A model generated the notes under the pieces. The model made no database searches. It was not told the DNA's origin and saw nothing but the letters and a program-made list of their open reading frames with translations. Below are positions 50,301-57,381 of a stretch of 64,000 bases of DNA, one piece after another (positions within the stretch are counted from its first letter, which is position 1; each line of letters begins with the position of its first letter). The stretch spans positions 3,720,001 to 3,784,000 of the forward strand of contig OX637363.1 in the NCBI GenBank assembly GCA_951799405.1. The letters are read 5' to 3'. The position numbers and the translations under genes were made by a program. This DNA comes from Agapetus fuscipes (lineage: Eukaryota > Arthropoda > Insecta > Trichoptera > Glossosomatidae).

Positions 50301-53300
50301 CGGTTGTTTGACCTATTAGTAAATTTTAACCGTGTAGTTATTATTATTGTAAAATAATCTAATAATATTTTACTTTTTTATTGCAGCTCATACCTCAAAC
50401 CCTGCAAAATGCATTCCAACAAGACGTAGAGTTCAGGCGAGGTCTCCCCATGGATATATCTGATAACCTGGGCCTCGTGCACTCCGACTCCATCACTGAC
50501 AGAAGAAATGCCATTCTGGGGCAGGTCAAGAAGCTGTTCCACAAGCTGACAGACTATCTCACTTATGGTGAGTTGCTTTTATTTAATACTAAGTGGTACA
50601 TTTCAAAAAAAAAATTTGAAACAAACAATAATATTTTTTAATTTATAATTTTTTTGAATGAATTCAAACACAACACTGTTTATTTTCACAATAAAATTTA
50701 TTTAAAAAGATTAAAATCTTTAAAACAAATTACAAACGTTTTCGACCTAGTAGGTCATCATCTATAATCTATAATCTAAGTTGCGAGGATATATTCATTC
50801 AAAGCTCTCAGATGTATGCCCACAAACAAACACGTGTAGTTCGCGCTTACAAATGCTGATTGTGTACTTACAAATAAAATCCAAACCTCAAATGAACATA
50901 AGCCCTGCAACTCTTGCCGACATTCCCTGAAACAGGGGTGACATTGGCAAAGTGAACCATTTTTTACAGTATGGGTGGTCAACCTCATACCAACCTATAA
51001 GTCAAGGAATACGAGTGATAAATAACATTTAAGTATAAGAAAACAACAAAACCTTAAAAATAAATCTATACAAAAAAAGTCAAAAATGTCTTATGCAAAA
51101 AATGTAGCAAGCTAATAAACCAACAATACAAATCAGCATTGCAGATTATCATCATGATTATAAATTAAAAAATATGAATTTTCACAGTGTTAATACACAA
51201 ATAATACAAAATATATAAACAATAATGTGTACAAACATTAAATTCAAATACAAAAGTCTAATTTAAAAAAAAAAAAAAATGTAAGAAACCCTAGCTCTAG
51301 CCGCCAGCATTACAGATCAACTGCCATTTATTTCTGTCCTTACATACTTCTTTCATTTCATCCAGAGTCATAACCTTTTTCATACAAGCTTTCCTTTTAT
51401 TAAGACTGGATATTCCATTCATTCGCTATTTCAGATATTTGGTCCATCTATACCTTTCTCGGTCTTCCTCTACCACGACATCCATCTATTCTTGCAACAT
51501 ATACTTTCTTCGTCAGTCTTTCCTCATTCATTCTCTCCATATGTCCAAACCAACTTTTTTTAATCTTTACTTTTACACTTTCTTTTACACCACATTCTTC
51601 TCTTACAAAATCATTCCTCACCATATCACTCTGTTTTTTCCCAATCATACTTCTTAGGAAGTTCATTTAGATGCGTATATACCAGTGGCGAAGGGTGCCA
51701 TACAAGCCGATTCCCATCGGTTTCCCGTTTCAAATGAGGCAAAAATGATGATAAAGTAGATGTAGATGTATTTTTTTACTTAGTGCCTATATTTTTTAAT
51801 TACTTTGTTGCATCATTTTAAAAGGGAAGCCGATGGGAACCATCTTGTATGGCACCCTTCGCCACTGTTATATACACAGAAAACTCCTCTCTCTAATCGC
51901 CTTAGCGTTGGTCTCTCAAATACTACACTTTCAACTCCTCCTGTCCTTCAACTTGCAAAGAAGCGGTGTGGCACAAAAATTAAAGTAATAATTAGAATTG
52001 TCACGTTCCAGATGATGCAGTGGATCAGTTGTTCAAGAAGTTTATGCACACCGCCCTGCCACCGGTTCTGACTGAGCAGGAGAAGGATCTGACAGTCTAC
52101 GGGAATTCCGACGTCATGAAGGAGAATGGGCAGGTCGTGGACCGAGTGGAAATTCAGCTGGACACTAAAGTCAGATTACTGAGGGCTAACATATTAAGGT
52201 AAATGCATTTTTAACTTACGAGTACTTCTACTTCTACTACTACTGTTGAAATGGACTTCCTAAGAAGTATGATTGGGAAAAAACGGAATGATAGGGTGTG
52301 GAATGATTTTGTAAGAGGAGAATGTGGTGCAAAGAAAAGTGCGAAAGTAAAGATTAAAAGAAGTTTGTTAAGATGGCTTGGACATATGGAAACAAGCCAT
52401 GTTTAAACATGAATAATGTAGCAAACATTGACGACTGTGGGCTGGAAAACCACTCTCCTCACTCCAAAATTCAGTTAGCCCAAAGAAAATCCAAGCGTTT
52501 AGCCGAAAACCGAAACAAGACCAATAATAATAAAGGGGGCGATGAAATGTAGAAGAAGTCACATGTAATTTCTCTTATATTCCAAGTTTCGCAATGCAAT
52601 TCATAGATGGCGCTTTTAAACGACAAACACATACTTGTAGCAGCAAGATGGTTTGCTGATATACCCCATAGTTTCACATGCAAAATGCACAGATGTTGCT
52701 GCTACACAAAACAAACTCATATGCAAAGTGTCTTTAATTTCCACAAATAAACCCTGAGTGTACACACACTTGCATCACAGTTCTCATCAAGATCATCTTC
52801 ATCATCATACTTCACGCTGAAGAAGCCCATCGTAGAAATGGGCGAAACGTCCGGAAGCTCCTGCTCCCACAGACCACGGCAACAGATCCATCACTAATCA
52901 CAACATCACTCCAGCAGTACAGTTTCAGTGCATCCAGTATTTACTATATCAATTTATTTTCTTCCAGGATGGTGAAAGAGCAGGACTCAGTTGTGCACAT
53001 TTACCACTATGTGGAGAACTCCAAGGAGTACCAGGGCAACAAGCCGCAGTACCTGGAGATAGACGAGAGGCTGGCACCCGCCGTGGAGTCCCTCATAACC
53101 ACGTATCCCGAGTATGTGAGCGTGGAGAACCTGGAGGCGGAGAATGACAGCGATAAAGTACAGGTAAAGCTTTGTCATACTTCTTATATATTTCTAACTT
53201 ACAACAAAAGTAGCTATTTAAGGCTTACAAATAGTGAAGCATTTAAACTGTAACACGTGTTAACAAATTAAAGAATAATTAGTAAAACTAGGTTATTGTT

Positions 53301-54425
53301 ACAAGCTATTGTTACGTATGGTAGTATTATTGCATACGTGATTCTAATCAAGCTGGTAGAACAACGCTCTGGGATCATCCACTATTTTTTGGAATGAAAA
53401 AAAAACGGATGTTACTGACCGTGTGTAAAGAGAAGAACGATTTTCTCTATTTTTCATCGGAGTCATATCCGACGTCTTCAGGAGACTTGTGTCTTCTACA
53501 TGGAAGAAACACGAATCTAATCTAAGCTGCAAAGATATATATCATTTAAGATTTATATTAAATGCATTCCCACAAGCAGATATGTATAATTTCGCGCTGA
53601 CACATGCCGCATGTGGACCTACAATATAAAAACCCAATCTCAAATGAACATAAGCCTTGCAACTCTTGCCGTCCTTCCCTGAAACAGGGGTGACATTGGC
53701 AAAGTGAACCAATTTTTTATAGTATGGGTGGTCAGCCGCATAACAACCTATAAGTCAAGGAACATACATGACAAATTACATTTTTTGAATCAATAAATAA
53801 CAATATATACATGGACATAAAAAAGTAAATCATAAAACCAATTTCACTTTAACAAACCCTAGCCGCCAACATCACAGATCAACCGCCATTTCTTTCTATC
53901 CTTGCATACTTCTTTCATTGAACTGTTGAATTATTGTTGTTTGTCAACCTCGAAAAACAACAAATTTACTCTTATTACGCGGAACAGTCCAAAGCACTAA
54001 GCGCAGCGCACATGCACGCTTAAGGATACGACTTTGGGCGAACTTGAACTTCATCTCAGGCTTATAAAGAATGTTGGTTTTAAACAGCAACTATGGTCGT
54101 TTGACGCGTTAACGAATTAAAAAATCAAAGTAAACAATTTAAGTAAAACTTGTATCTTTTACAAACCAATAAAGAATAACTTTACTCTCAATCTTTCATT
54201 GAAGGCGTAGGAACAAAGGTCCATCCAGCCTTACAGCAACTGGGTCTTGCTTGAGAATTGGCGCTTTCTATAGCGACGACCAAGCCAAGATTTAGATTCA
54301 TACCAAAACAGCGCCCACCAAATAAATTCTCCTAATATTTATTTATGTATTTTTTTCAGGTCGCCAGTGATCTTTGGGAACTGGGACTCTTGATGACAGA
54401 AGAACCAATGGACTTTATGGAATAG
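40765..54425 (+). CDS. NO66: bifunctional lysine demethylase / histidyl-hydroxylase NO66 (RIOX1), nine coding exons
   Basis: Coding exons: 40765-41306, 43883-44062, 47951-48017, 49114-49295, 49703-49916, 50387-50567, 52012-52198, 52968-53163 and 54360-54425. They total 1815 bases, or 604 residues plus TAG, and all introns are GT-AG with matching phases. Family role: nucleolar Fe(II)/2-oxoglutarate oxygenase that hydroxylates a histidine of ribosomal protein uL2 (RPL8) and is reported to act on H3K4/H3K36 methylation. The N-terminal 110 residues are Lys-rich and about 130-158 acidic. The JmjC domain has HYD (His301, Asp303) and GFIHQG (His366) as iron ligands, and Lys316 and Asn287 match 2-oxoglutarate-pocket positions. 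The C-terminal part (about 400-604) is the dimerisation and winged-helix region. It ends in [20 protein letters not shown]. Length is close to the family norm and no damage was seen. Confidence 0.95.
41346..41598. mobile_element. TIR MITE, family TCGCACG, in NO66 intron 1
   Basis: TCGCACGTTTAATAGTACTT at the left and TTATTATTAAACGTGCGA at the right. CA lies on both sides instead of TA. Begins only 39 bases after exon 1. Confidence 0.82.
41628..41935 (-). mobile_element. SINE family B copy with full 3' tail
   Basis: The left end AATATTAGGATGATTTATTT is the complement of the B 3' terminus (ATAATATT repeats). The body and the head (to CTAGACTACGGACTGG) are complete, but the B box is decayed. 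Confidence 0.82.
41960..42215 (+). mobile_element. LINE tail fragment followed by SINE-B 3' end
   Basis: LINE tail 41960-42104 (CCTTGACTCATAGGCTGTTA, with hairpin CCCTGTTACAGGG), then SINE-B 3' part 42105-42215 ending in CATCCTAATATTATTATTAT. Confidence 0.78.
42254..42489. mobile_element. TA-flanked MITE, 236 bp, in NO66 intron 1
   Basis: Inverted sister of 26218-26453 with the same length and TA on both sides (42252-42253, 42490-42491). Confidence 0.9.
43035..43328 (-). mobile_element. SINE family B copy nested in the hAT-like element
   Basis: From TTAGGCTGACTTATTTGGTG to TTTTACTACGGACCGGTC. Complement of the B box at about 43258 (GCCGGGATTCGAACC). Confidence 0.85.
43362..43610 (-). mobile_element. 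tRNA-derived SINE, family E, nested in the hAT-like element
   Basis: On minus the head reads CCGAGGGGGCCAAGTGGG, then GCGGGGTTCGATCCCCGG as B box. The tail AATTGCATTACTATTCACAA lies at 43365-43390. An AT-rich insert separates the middle. Confidence 0.7.
43883..44062 (+). CDS. NO66: NO66 exon 2
   Basis: Acceptor TTTATTTCAG|CG. Encodes [20 protein letters not shown], then the segment to [22 protein letters not shown] is the family signature at the start of the JmjC fold. Donor CG|GTAAAT. Confidence 0.93.
44101..44180. repeat. TATG/TGTA microsatellite, about 20 units
   Basis: An almost pure tetranucleotide run directly inside the Helitron-like 5' end. Its frame (YVCMYVCM...) is not a gene. Confidence 0.95.
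44385..44745 (-). mobile_element. LINE tail and SINE-C fragments within the Helitron-like element
   Basis: LINE tail 44385-44520 on minus (ATCTTAGTTGCAAATATACA). SINE-C 44520-44745 on minus (AAGGCTGAGTAAGCCTTGCC, GATCTCGGCATGGAATGC, CTAAGCTATAGACCGGAC). Confidence 0.75.
44777..45337. mobile_element. hAT-like MITE with nested LINE tail
   Basis: Right end GGTTGCCGACCCCTG is a well-known hAT-type terminus. The left end TAGGGATAAGCAACC is its imperfect inverse. GCGGCTC/GGCTCTT words occur near both ends. A minus LINE tail sits at 45050-45272, and a C-rich run (44952-44987) is internal. Confidence 0.6.
45050..45272 (-). mobile_element. LINE 3' tail copy
   Basis: GTATCATTTGAGATTCACAT to CCAACCTATAAGTCAAGGA, with an intact CCCTG-AAA-CAGGG hairpin. 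Its short-repeat end is missing. Confidence 0.85.
46080..46335 (+). mobile_element. LINE 3' tail copy
   Basis: From TTTCTTGTATAGGTCAATAT to CATGCAACTTAGAATAGATT, with an intact hairpin. Confidence 0.82.
46607..47120. mobile_element. repeat cluster with two hammerhead-like motifs and a hairpin
   Basis: 46671-46712 (minus) is a single decayed arm of the 2706-3151 family. 46888-46955 is a hairpin (ATTGTCACAAATCAAGG mirrored by CATGATTTGTGACAATTG). 46998-47040 (+) has CTGAAAA, one C, a GTTAGC/GCTAAT stem and GAAACTTCGA. The block around it is shared, inverted, with 61440-61640, and pieces recur at 50280-50360. Confidence 0.6.
47121..47950. other. NO66 intron 2, right part
   Basis: No gene. At 47734-47778 on minus there is a hammerhead-like motif (TTGAAAA, one T, GCCTTC-TACTCGT-GAAGGC, GAAACGTCGA). 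The sequence to 47840 looks like one repeat end. Confidence 0.45.
47951..48017 (+). CDS. NO66: NO66 exon 3
   Basis: Short 67-base exon, acceptor GTTTCAG|AG, donor CAG|GTATAA. Encodes [20 protein letters not shown] and PQ, matching the family segment before the cupin core. Too short to be noticed as an ORF. Confidence 0.9.
48018..48410. other. unassigned intronic stretch
   Basis: Nothing supported. Confidence 0.35.
48418..48630 (-). mobile_element. L2-like LINE 3' end
   Basis: ATGATTATGATGATTTCC (short-repeat end on +), TAAGCGCCGTTTCGTAAC, then coding remnant complement (CACTGCAAAAGCACGGTCTC = RDRAFAVA on minus). Same architecture as 7920-8460. Confidence 0.75.
48662..49080 (+). mobile_element. 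repeat with hammerhead-like motif, inverted partner at 52490-52910
   Basis: About 400 bases matching 52490-52910 in reverse orientation, both in NO66 introns. The minus motif at 48723-48770 is decayed (CTGTAGA, one A, GACCAT/TTGGGC, GAAACGTCC). Ends near TACTGGTCTTGTCTCATTTT. Confidence 0.75.
49114..49295 (+). CDS. NO66: NO66 exon 4 (JmjC core, iron ligands)
   Basis: Acceptor TTCCCCAG|AC. Encodes [20 protein letters not shown], then [20 protein letters not shown] and [20 protein letters not shown]. His301 and Asp303 are the first two iron ligands. Donor GT|GTAAGA. Confidence 0.95.
49325..49520 (-). mobile_element. L2-like LINE 3' end
   Basis: TGGGCGCCGTTTAGTGGC and the GGCGCCCATCCTTCGCTTGC region parallel 48418 and 7980. 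The coding remnant on minus includes [24 protein letters not shown] residues. Confidence 0.7.
49530..49662 (-). mobile_element. SINE family B, head half
   Basis: TTTCACCCAGCGAAGAGCAT to CTATACTACAGATCGGTGC. Complement of the B box at 49595-49607. It ends 40 bases before exon 5. Confidence 0.8.
49703..49916 (+). CDS. NO66: NO66 exon 5 (JmjC core, third iron ligand)
   Basis: Acceptor TTATTCCAG|CT. Encodes [20 protein letters not shown], then [20 protein letters not shown] and [20 protein letters not shown]. His366 in GFIHQG is the third iron ligand. Donor GAG|GTAAAT, phase 0. Confidence 0.95.
50387..50567 (+). CDS. NO66: NO66 exon 6
   Basis: Acceptor TTATTGCAG|CT. Encodes [20 protein letters not shown], then [20 protein letters not shown] and [20 protein letters not shown]. 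The RRGLP motif matches the family (RTGIP in the human protein). Donor G|GTGAGT. Confidence 0.93.
50645..51003 (-). mobile_element. repeat end with truncated hammerhead-like motif, then LINE 3' tail
   Basis: 50645-50762 matches 14230-14345, and its motif loses CTG where the LINE tail (50763-51003) begins. The tail has an intact CCCTG-AAA-CAGGG hairpin and belongs to the LINE copy extending to 51668. Confidence 0.75.
51004..51668 (-). pseudogene. LINE 3' UTR and RT C-terminal fragment
   Basis: Minus frame from 51666: [20 protein letters not shown], then [20 protein letters not shown] (with a small deletion against the copy at 10146) and [21 protein letters not shown] frame break near 51445 separates the [19 protein letters not shown] end. 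5'-truncated at the inverted-repeat element that follows. Confidence 0.82.
51676..51876. mobile_element. inverted-repeat MITE, about 200 bp, in NO66 intron 6
   Basis: ATACCAGTGGCGAAGGGTGC at the left is mirrored by GCACCCTTCGCCACTGTTAT at the right. Complementarity extends through GCCATACAAG and CCGATTCCCATCGG-type segments. Confidence 0.8.
52012..52198 (+). CDS. NO66: NO66 exon 7
   Basis: Acceptor ACGTTCCAG|AT. Encodes [20 protein letters not shown], then [20 protein letters not shown] and [20 protein letters not shown]. Donor AG|GTAAAT. Confidence 0.93.
52255..52395 (+). pseudogene. internal LINE RT fragment
   Basis: Reads [20 protein letters not shown], then [20 protein letters not shown] and LLRWLGHME. 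It matches the middle of the RT C-terminus of 10146-11303, without UTR or tail. Confidence 0.78.
52490..52910 (-). mobile_element. repeat with well-kept hammerhead-like motif
   Basis: Inverted partner of 48662-49080. At 52811-52858 on +: ACTTCACG, CTGAAGA, one A, GCCCAT-CGTAGAA-ATGGGC, GAAACGTC, CGGAAG. CG/CG and CTTC/GAAG can pair as an interrupted stem I. Confidence 0.75.
52968..53163 (+). CDS. NO66: NO66 exon 8
   Basis: Acceptor TTCTTCCAG|GA. Encodes [20 protein letters not shown], then [20 protein letters not shown] and [20 protein letters not shown], the start of the winged-helix C-terminus. Donor CAG|GTAAAG, phase 0. Confidence 0.93.
53381..53515. mobile_element. half copy of the 21602-21821 palindromic element
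   Basis: GGAATGAAAAAAAAACGGAT, then GTGTAAAGAGAAGAACGATT and TCGGAGTCATATCCGACG. On minus the motif is CTGAAGA, one C, GTCGGA-TATGAC-TCCGAT, GAAAAAT (decayed). Confidence 0.75.
53512..53922 (-). mobile_element. LINE 3' end: tail, UTR and last RT codons
   Basis: Tail 53512-53762 (intact CCCTG-AAA-CAGGG), UTR, then the complement of [18 protein letters not shown] (53860-53922). Truncated at the insertion starting near 53923. Confidence 0.85.
53923..54205. mobile_element. unidentified insertion flanked by TCTTTCATTGAA
   Basis: TCTTTCATTGAA occurs at about 53911-53922 (within the LINE) and again at about 54193-54204. This 12-base duplication suggests a retroposed element of about 280 bp with an AATAAAGAATAACTTTACTC end. 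No tRNA-like boxes were recognised. Confidence 0.5.
54206..54340 (+). mobile_element. SINE family B, 3' half
   Basis: AAGGTCCATCCAGCCTTACA, GGGTCTTGCTTGAGAATTGG and CCACCAAATAAATTCTCCTA. It ends about 20 bases before the acceptor of exon 9. Confidence 0.8.
54360..54425 (+). CDS. NO66: NO66 exon 9 with stop
   Basis: Acceptor TTTTTTCAG|GT. Encodes [20 protein letters not shown] and E, then TAG. Too short to be seen as an ORF; identified by phase and by similarity to the family C-terminus (LW-E-L). Confidence 0.92.
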   Translation, partial: VASDLWELGLLMTEEPMDFME

Positions 54426-54527
54426 CAAGAAATCACTTTCCTGCTATGAGGAACGCTATGTTATGGAAAGCTGTAGCAGTCGATGATTAAAGAGAGGCAG
54501 AATTATAAAATGGTTTAATTTACTTGA

Positions 54528-54533
54528 AATAAA
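54528..54533 (+). promoter_or_regulatory. polyadenylation signal of NO66
   Basis: AATAAA about 100 bases after the stop codon, followed by a T-rich stretch near 54555-54575. Confidence 0.75.
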
Positions 54534-54616
54534 GATTGACATCAATGAAAATATCAATGTTTTCATTCTATCTTTAGAAGTAAGTCATATATTTCCAATA
54601 GCCGCTTTCTCTACTT

Positions 54617-54890
54617 CCTTACTTACTTTACTTTCTTTGGCTCATAAGCCTTGAAGGCTCAGGGCCTCCCGCACCCCAATCCTCCAGGACTCTCTGTCTT
54701 GTGCTGCTTCCCTCCACGGTCCCCTCACTCCCAGAACTTCGGCGTCGGCTTCAACGTTGTCTGCCCACCGCATCCTGGGGCATCCGAGTGGTCTAACACC
54801 TGAGGGGGCACCATCCAAGACAGTTCTGATGATCCTGGAGTCCTCTGCACGTGCTACATGTCCGGCCCACTGAAGTCGTCTTGATTTCAA
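54617..54890 (-). pseudogene. RTE-like LINE RT C-terminal fragment
   Basis: On minus: MKSRRLQWAGHVARAEDSRI, then GAPSGVRPLGCPRMRWADNV and WREAAQDRESWRIGVREALS. A well-known C-terminal block of endonuclease-reverse transcriptases. The 3' end on + begins with ACTTACTTTACTTTC repeats. Confidence 0.85.
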
Positions 54891-55146
54891 CTGGTAGTAA
54901 AAAATGACATGATATTATTGTCAAACAATATGTATCCTTGATGCATGTGTATTTTTTTCTTATGTCCGTTATATTCTGAATAAAAATAACAAGTTTGTCA
55001 ATGTTTGGTTCCCGATTCTTTCATCGCCGTCGTTTTAAATGTTGATTTCTCAAAATCGGTTGTGTGGAAAAATACAACTCAAGTCTTCCTTTTTCTATTA
55101 TGAAAACTAAAAACTGGTAGCACTTTATTCGAAATGGGTATTTCCA
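54891..55146. other. intergenic, unassigned
   Basis: Nothing supported. Confidence 0.35.
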
Positions 55147-55664
55147 GGTCCGGATTAAGACCGCTGGGGGCCCTGGTGCGGGGAAAGTCAGGGGGGCCCC
55201 AAGCCTCTATCCCCTCCCACCAACACCTCCCCACGCCAAACAAAAAATGCATCTTATTGCGAACCAAAATGATTACCGACGGCTCTTTGAGTTTGTTTTT
55301 GGGAAACCTCTTTGGGAGGTCTATGACACTTGTTAGAGCGAGCTTTGTTTTATCCTCTGTGTACAAAAATGTATTGAAATATTTTTCAGTACAATTTCAT
55401 GTACGTCGCCATGGGCGTCTTTTGTCTCAAAGGTTGCTTTTGATTTGGACCCCAAAAATAATTCAAAGTAAATAGGTATCTTTAATAAATAATTTCCAAA
55501 AAGTCTATGAGGGTGTGGTCGTAAATGTTACAGTTACCTGAGCCCTCAAACAAATTTATAAAAAAAAAAAATATTTGAGTTTATTTTTCTAAAACATCTC
55601 GGAGGGCCCTAGGACGCAGGAGCCCTGGTTCGGTCGCACAGCTCGACCGCCCTTAATCTGGGCA
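55147..55664. mobile_element. hAT-like element with GC-rich ends
   Basis: CCAGGTCCGGATTAAGACCG at the left and CCGCCCTTAATCTGGG at the right are imperfect inverted repeats. GGGGGCCCTGG/CCCTGG words lie inside both ends. This terminal sequence type is common in hAT elements. I could not establish an 8-bp duplication. Confidence 0.55.
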
Positions 55665-56795
55665 TACCTATATAAAGCCTTTACAATTTTTCATAAAACA
55701 AAGATACATCTCAAAACTATGAGAACTTGGCTTTTCTTGACTCATTCCTTTGACAAACTGCCCGTTTATGGAATGATCTACCAGTGTCTCTGTTCCCTTC
55801 TCAATTTAGTCCGGTTTTATTCACAACTAACATCAATCGCCACTTCCTTGCAGCGCGGCATACTTCCAGGGTGACATACTAGGCCAGGCCCCCAAGCCTT
55901 TCAAGAAGTGGGAAGCCTCCTGCACAGGATTCCTTAACAAAACCTTCATAATAAAAAACAAAAATGTCAACACATAATAAAATGCAATCAATTTACTTAA
56001 TGTCACAAAAAAAATATAAATTCAAAATGACTTACATTATTCTGAAACTGCTGTGGAACACACTATATACTTTACGCGAGTATTAATGAATAGTAATTTA
56101 CATGAGTAAGCGCAAGCTCCCGGCAGCTGCTCCTATCTTGGCTTTCACATGGAACTTTATTTTATTGCAAGCAATCCATTGAAAACATGTTTAAACACGC
56201 TAATAATGAGAGAATTATTTCGTTTATTTCTGTATATTTTATTTCACTTTCAAAAAACAAACCTAAATTGCCACCTTTGTTAACATACGACTCATTCAAA
56301 TTTTGTTCTGTTTACGTTCAGTAAATTTATTTTATTAAATAAGAAAGCGAGGTAAAAAGAGTTAATTTCATATTTTTTTATTTAATTTGATTTACCTTTT
56401 GCACTTTTTAATTTTTATCACTTATCAACATTTCAAAAAACACGCTGAAAAAAATCAACCCCGCGAACTCATTTACGAAACACCTCGCGCTAGCTTGGCG
56501 TACCGACACAGACTGCTGATGACGCGACCGAGATTGTATTAAGTACTTTTTTTTGCTAAGCGACTTTCTCTCACTGTGATTGGTTGGGGGCGAGTGCGGG
56601 GGTGATATCACACATGGTGGGAGAGTTTCAATTTGCCATTCCAACCTATATAGGGCTCGCTTAAGTACTTATTTCAAGATAAACAGTTGATATTGTCCCA
56701 CCAACGAACCGAAGTCAGTTGTATGGCAAAAGTACCACATATTTTATTTTCGTTGTCGCTGTATTCAAAGTACAAACCCTCACGGTGATATAAAA
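55665..56795. other. intergenic region
   Basis: No gene supported. Around 56440-56650 the sequence is locally less AT-rich, with a TATATAGGGCTCGCTTAAG word at 56648 that may be a promoter element of an unrecognised transcript. Confidence 0.35.
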
Positions 56796-56960
56796 TGTGA
56801 CTAAGCTACACATATAGTGTTTTTTTTTGCCGCGTTCTTCCCGAAAAGGTCACATGTCGAACCTATTTATTTGTACAGGTAAGAGAGCGGGGGCTTACCC
56901 CAACCACTTCAGTTGAAGTGAATGTCTCTCAGCTCCAGGAGGGCTGAAAATATTTTTTAC
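56796..56960 (-). mobile_element. SINE family C, 3' part
   Basis: GACTAAGCTACACATATAGT, AACCACTTCAGTTGAAGTG and CTCAGCTCCAGGAGGGCTGA. The head is missing. Confidence 0.75.
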
Positions 56961-57293
56961 TTCATACTTTTGTATACTCTATGTGTAATTCGCTACATAA
57001 AGTTGTTATCTTGCATGCATTTTGGGTAGTAAGTTCTTTAATTTTCTAAGTACAAAATATAATTTGGGTTTAAAAAATAATTTAAGTTCGTGCCTTCGAA
57101 CAAATTTATCCATTTATTTGTCTTCTTCTTCTGTATGGCGAATTGCCGCTGCGATCAAGAGCGCCAGTGTCTAGTAGATTTATTTATGGCCTACAGACAC
57201 AGACCAAAATAAAAATGAAGTGATCCGGATCACTTGTTTTTCCCCCTCAGTCTTTCTCCTCCGCGCTTCCACCGCAAGTCCTCAAATGCGAAA
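56961..57293 (+). promoter_or_regulatory. probable promoter and 5' UTR region of GOPC
   Basis: Lies directly before the GOPC start. From 57240 it becomes C-rich (TTCCCCCTCAGTCTTTCTCC). No TATA box at the usual place. Inferred only from position. Confidence 0.4.
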
Positions 57294-57381
57294 ATGGCGT
57301 CCACAGGGGTTGGATTTCGGTGGCTAGATATTTTAGAAAAAGAGTTTGACAAGGCTTACGTCGAACTGGATACGTCTTTAT
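57294..57381 (+). CDS. GOPC: GOPC exon 1
   Basis: ATG in context AAAATGG. 88 coding bases; donor TTTAT|GTAAGG. Shorter N-terminus than in mammals, which carry a Gly/Ala-rich extension. Confidence 0.9.

Noticed and set aside
55079..55475. Overlapping 95- and 113-codon frames
   Set aside because: Both lie in the GC-rich end of a hAT-like element on opposite strands; composition effect.
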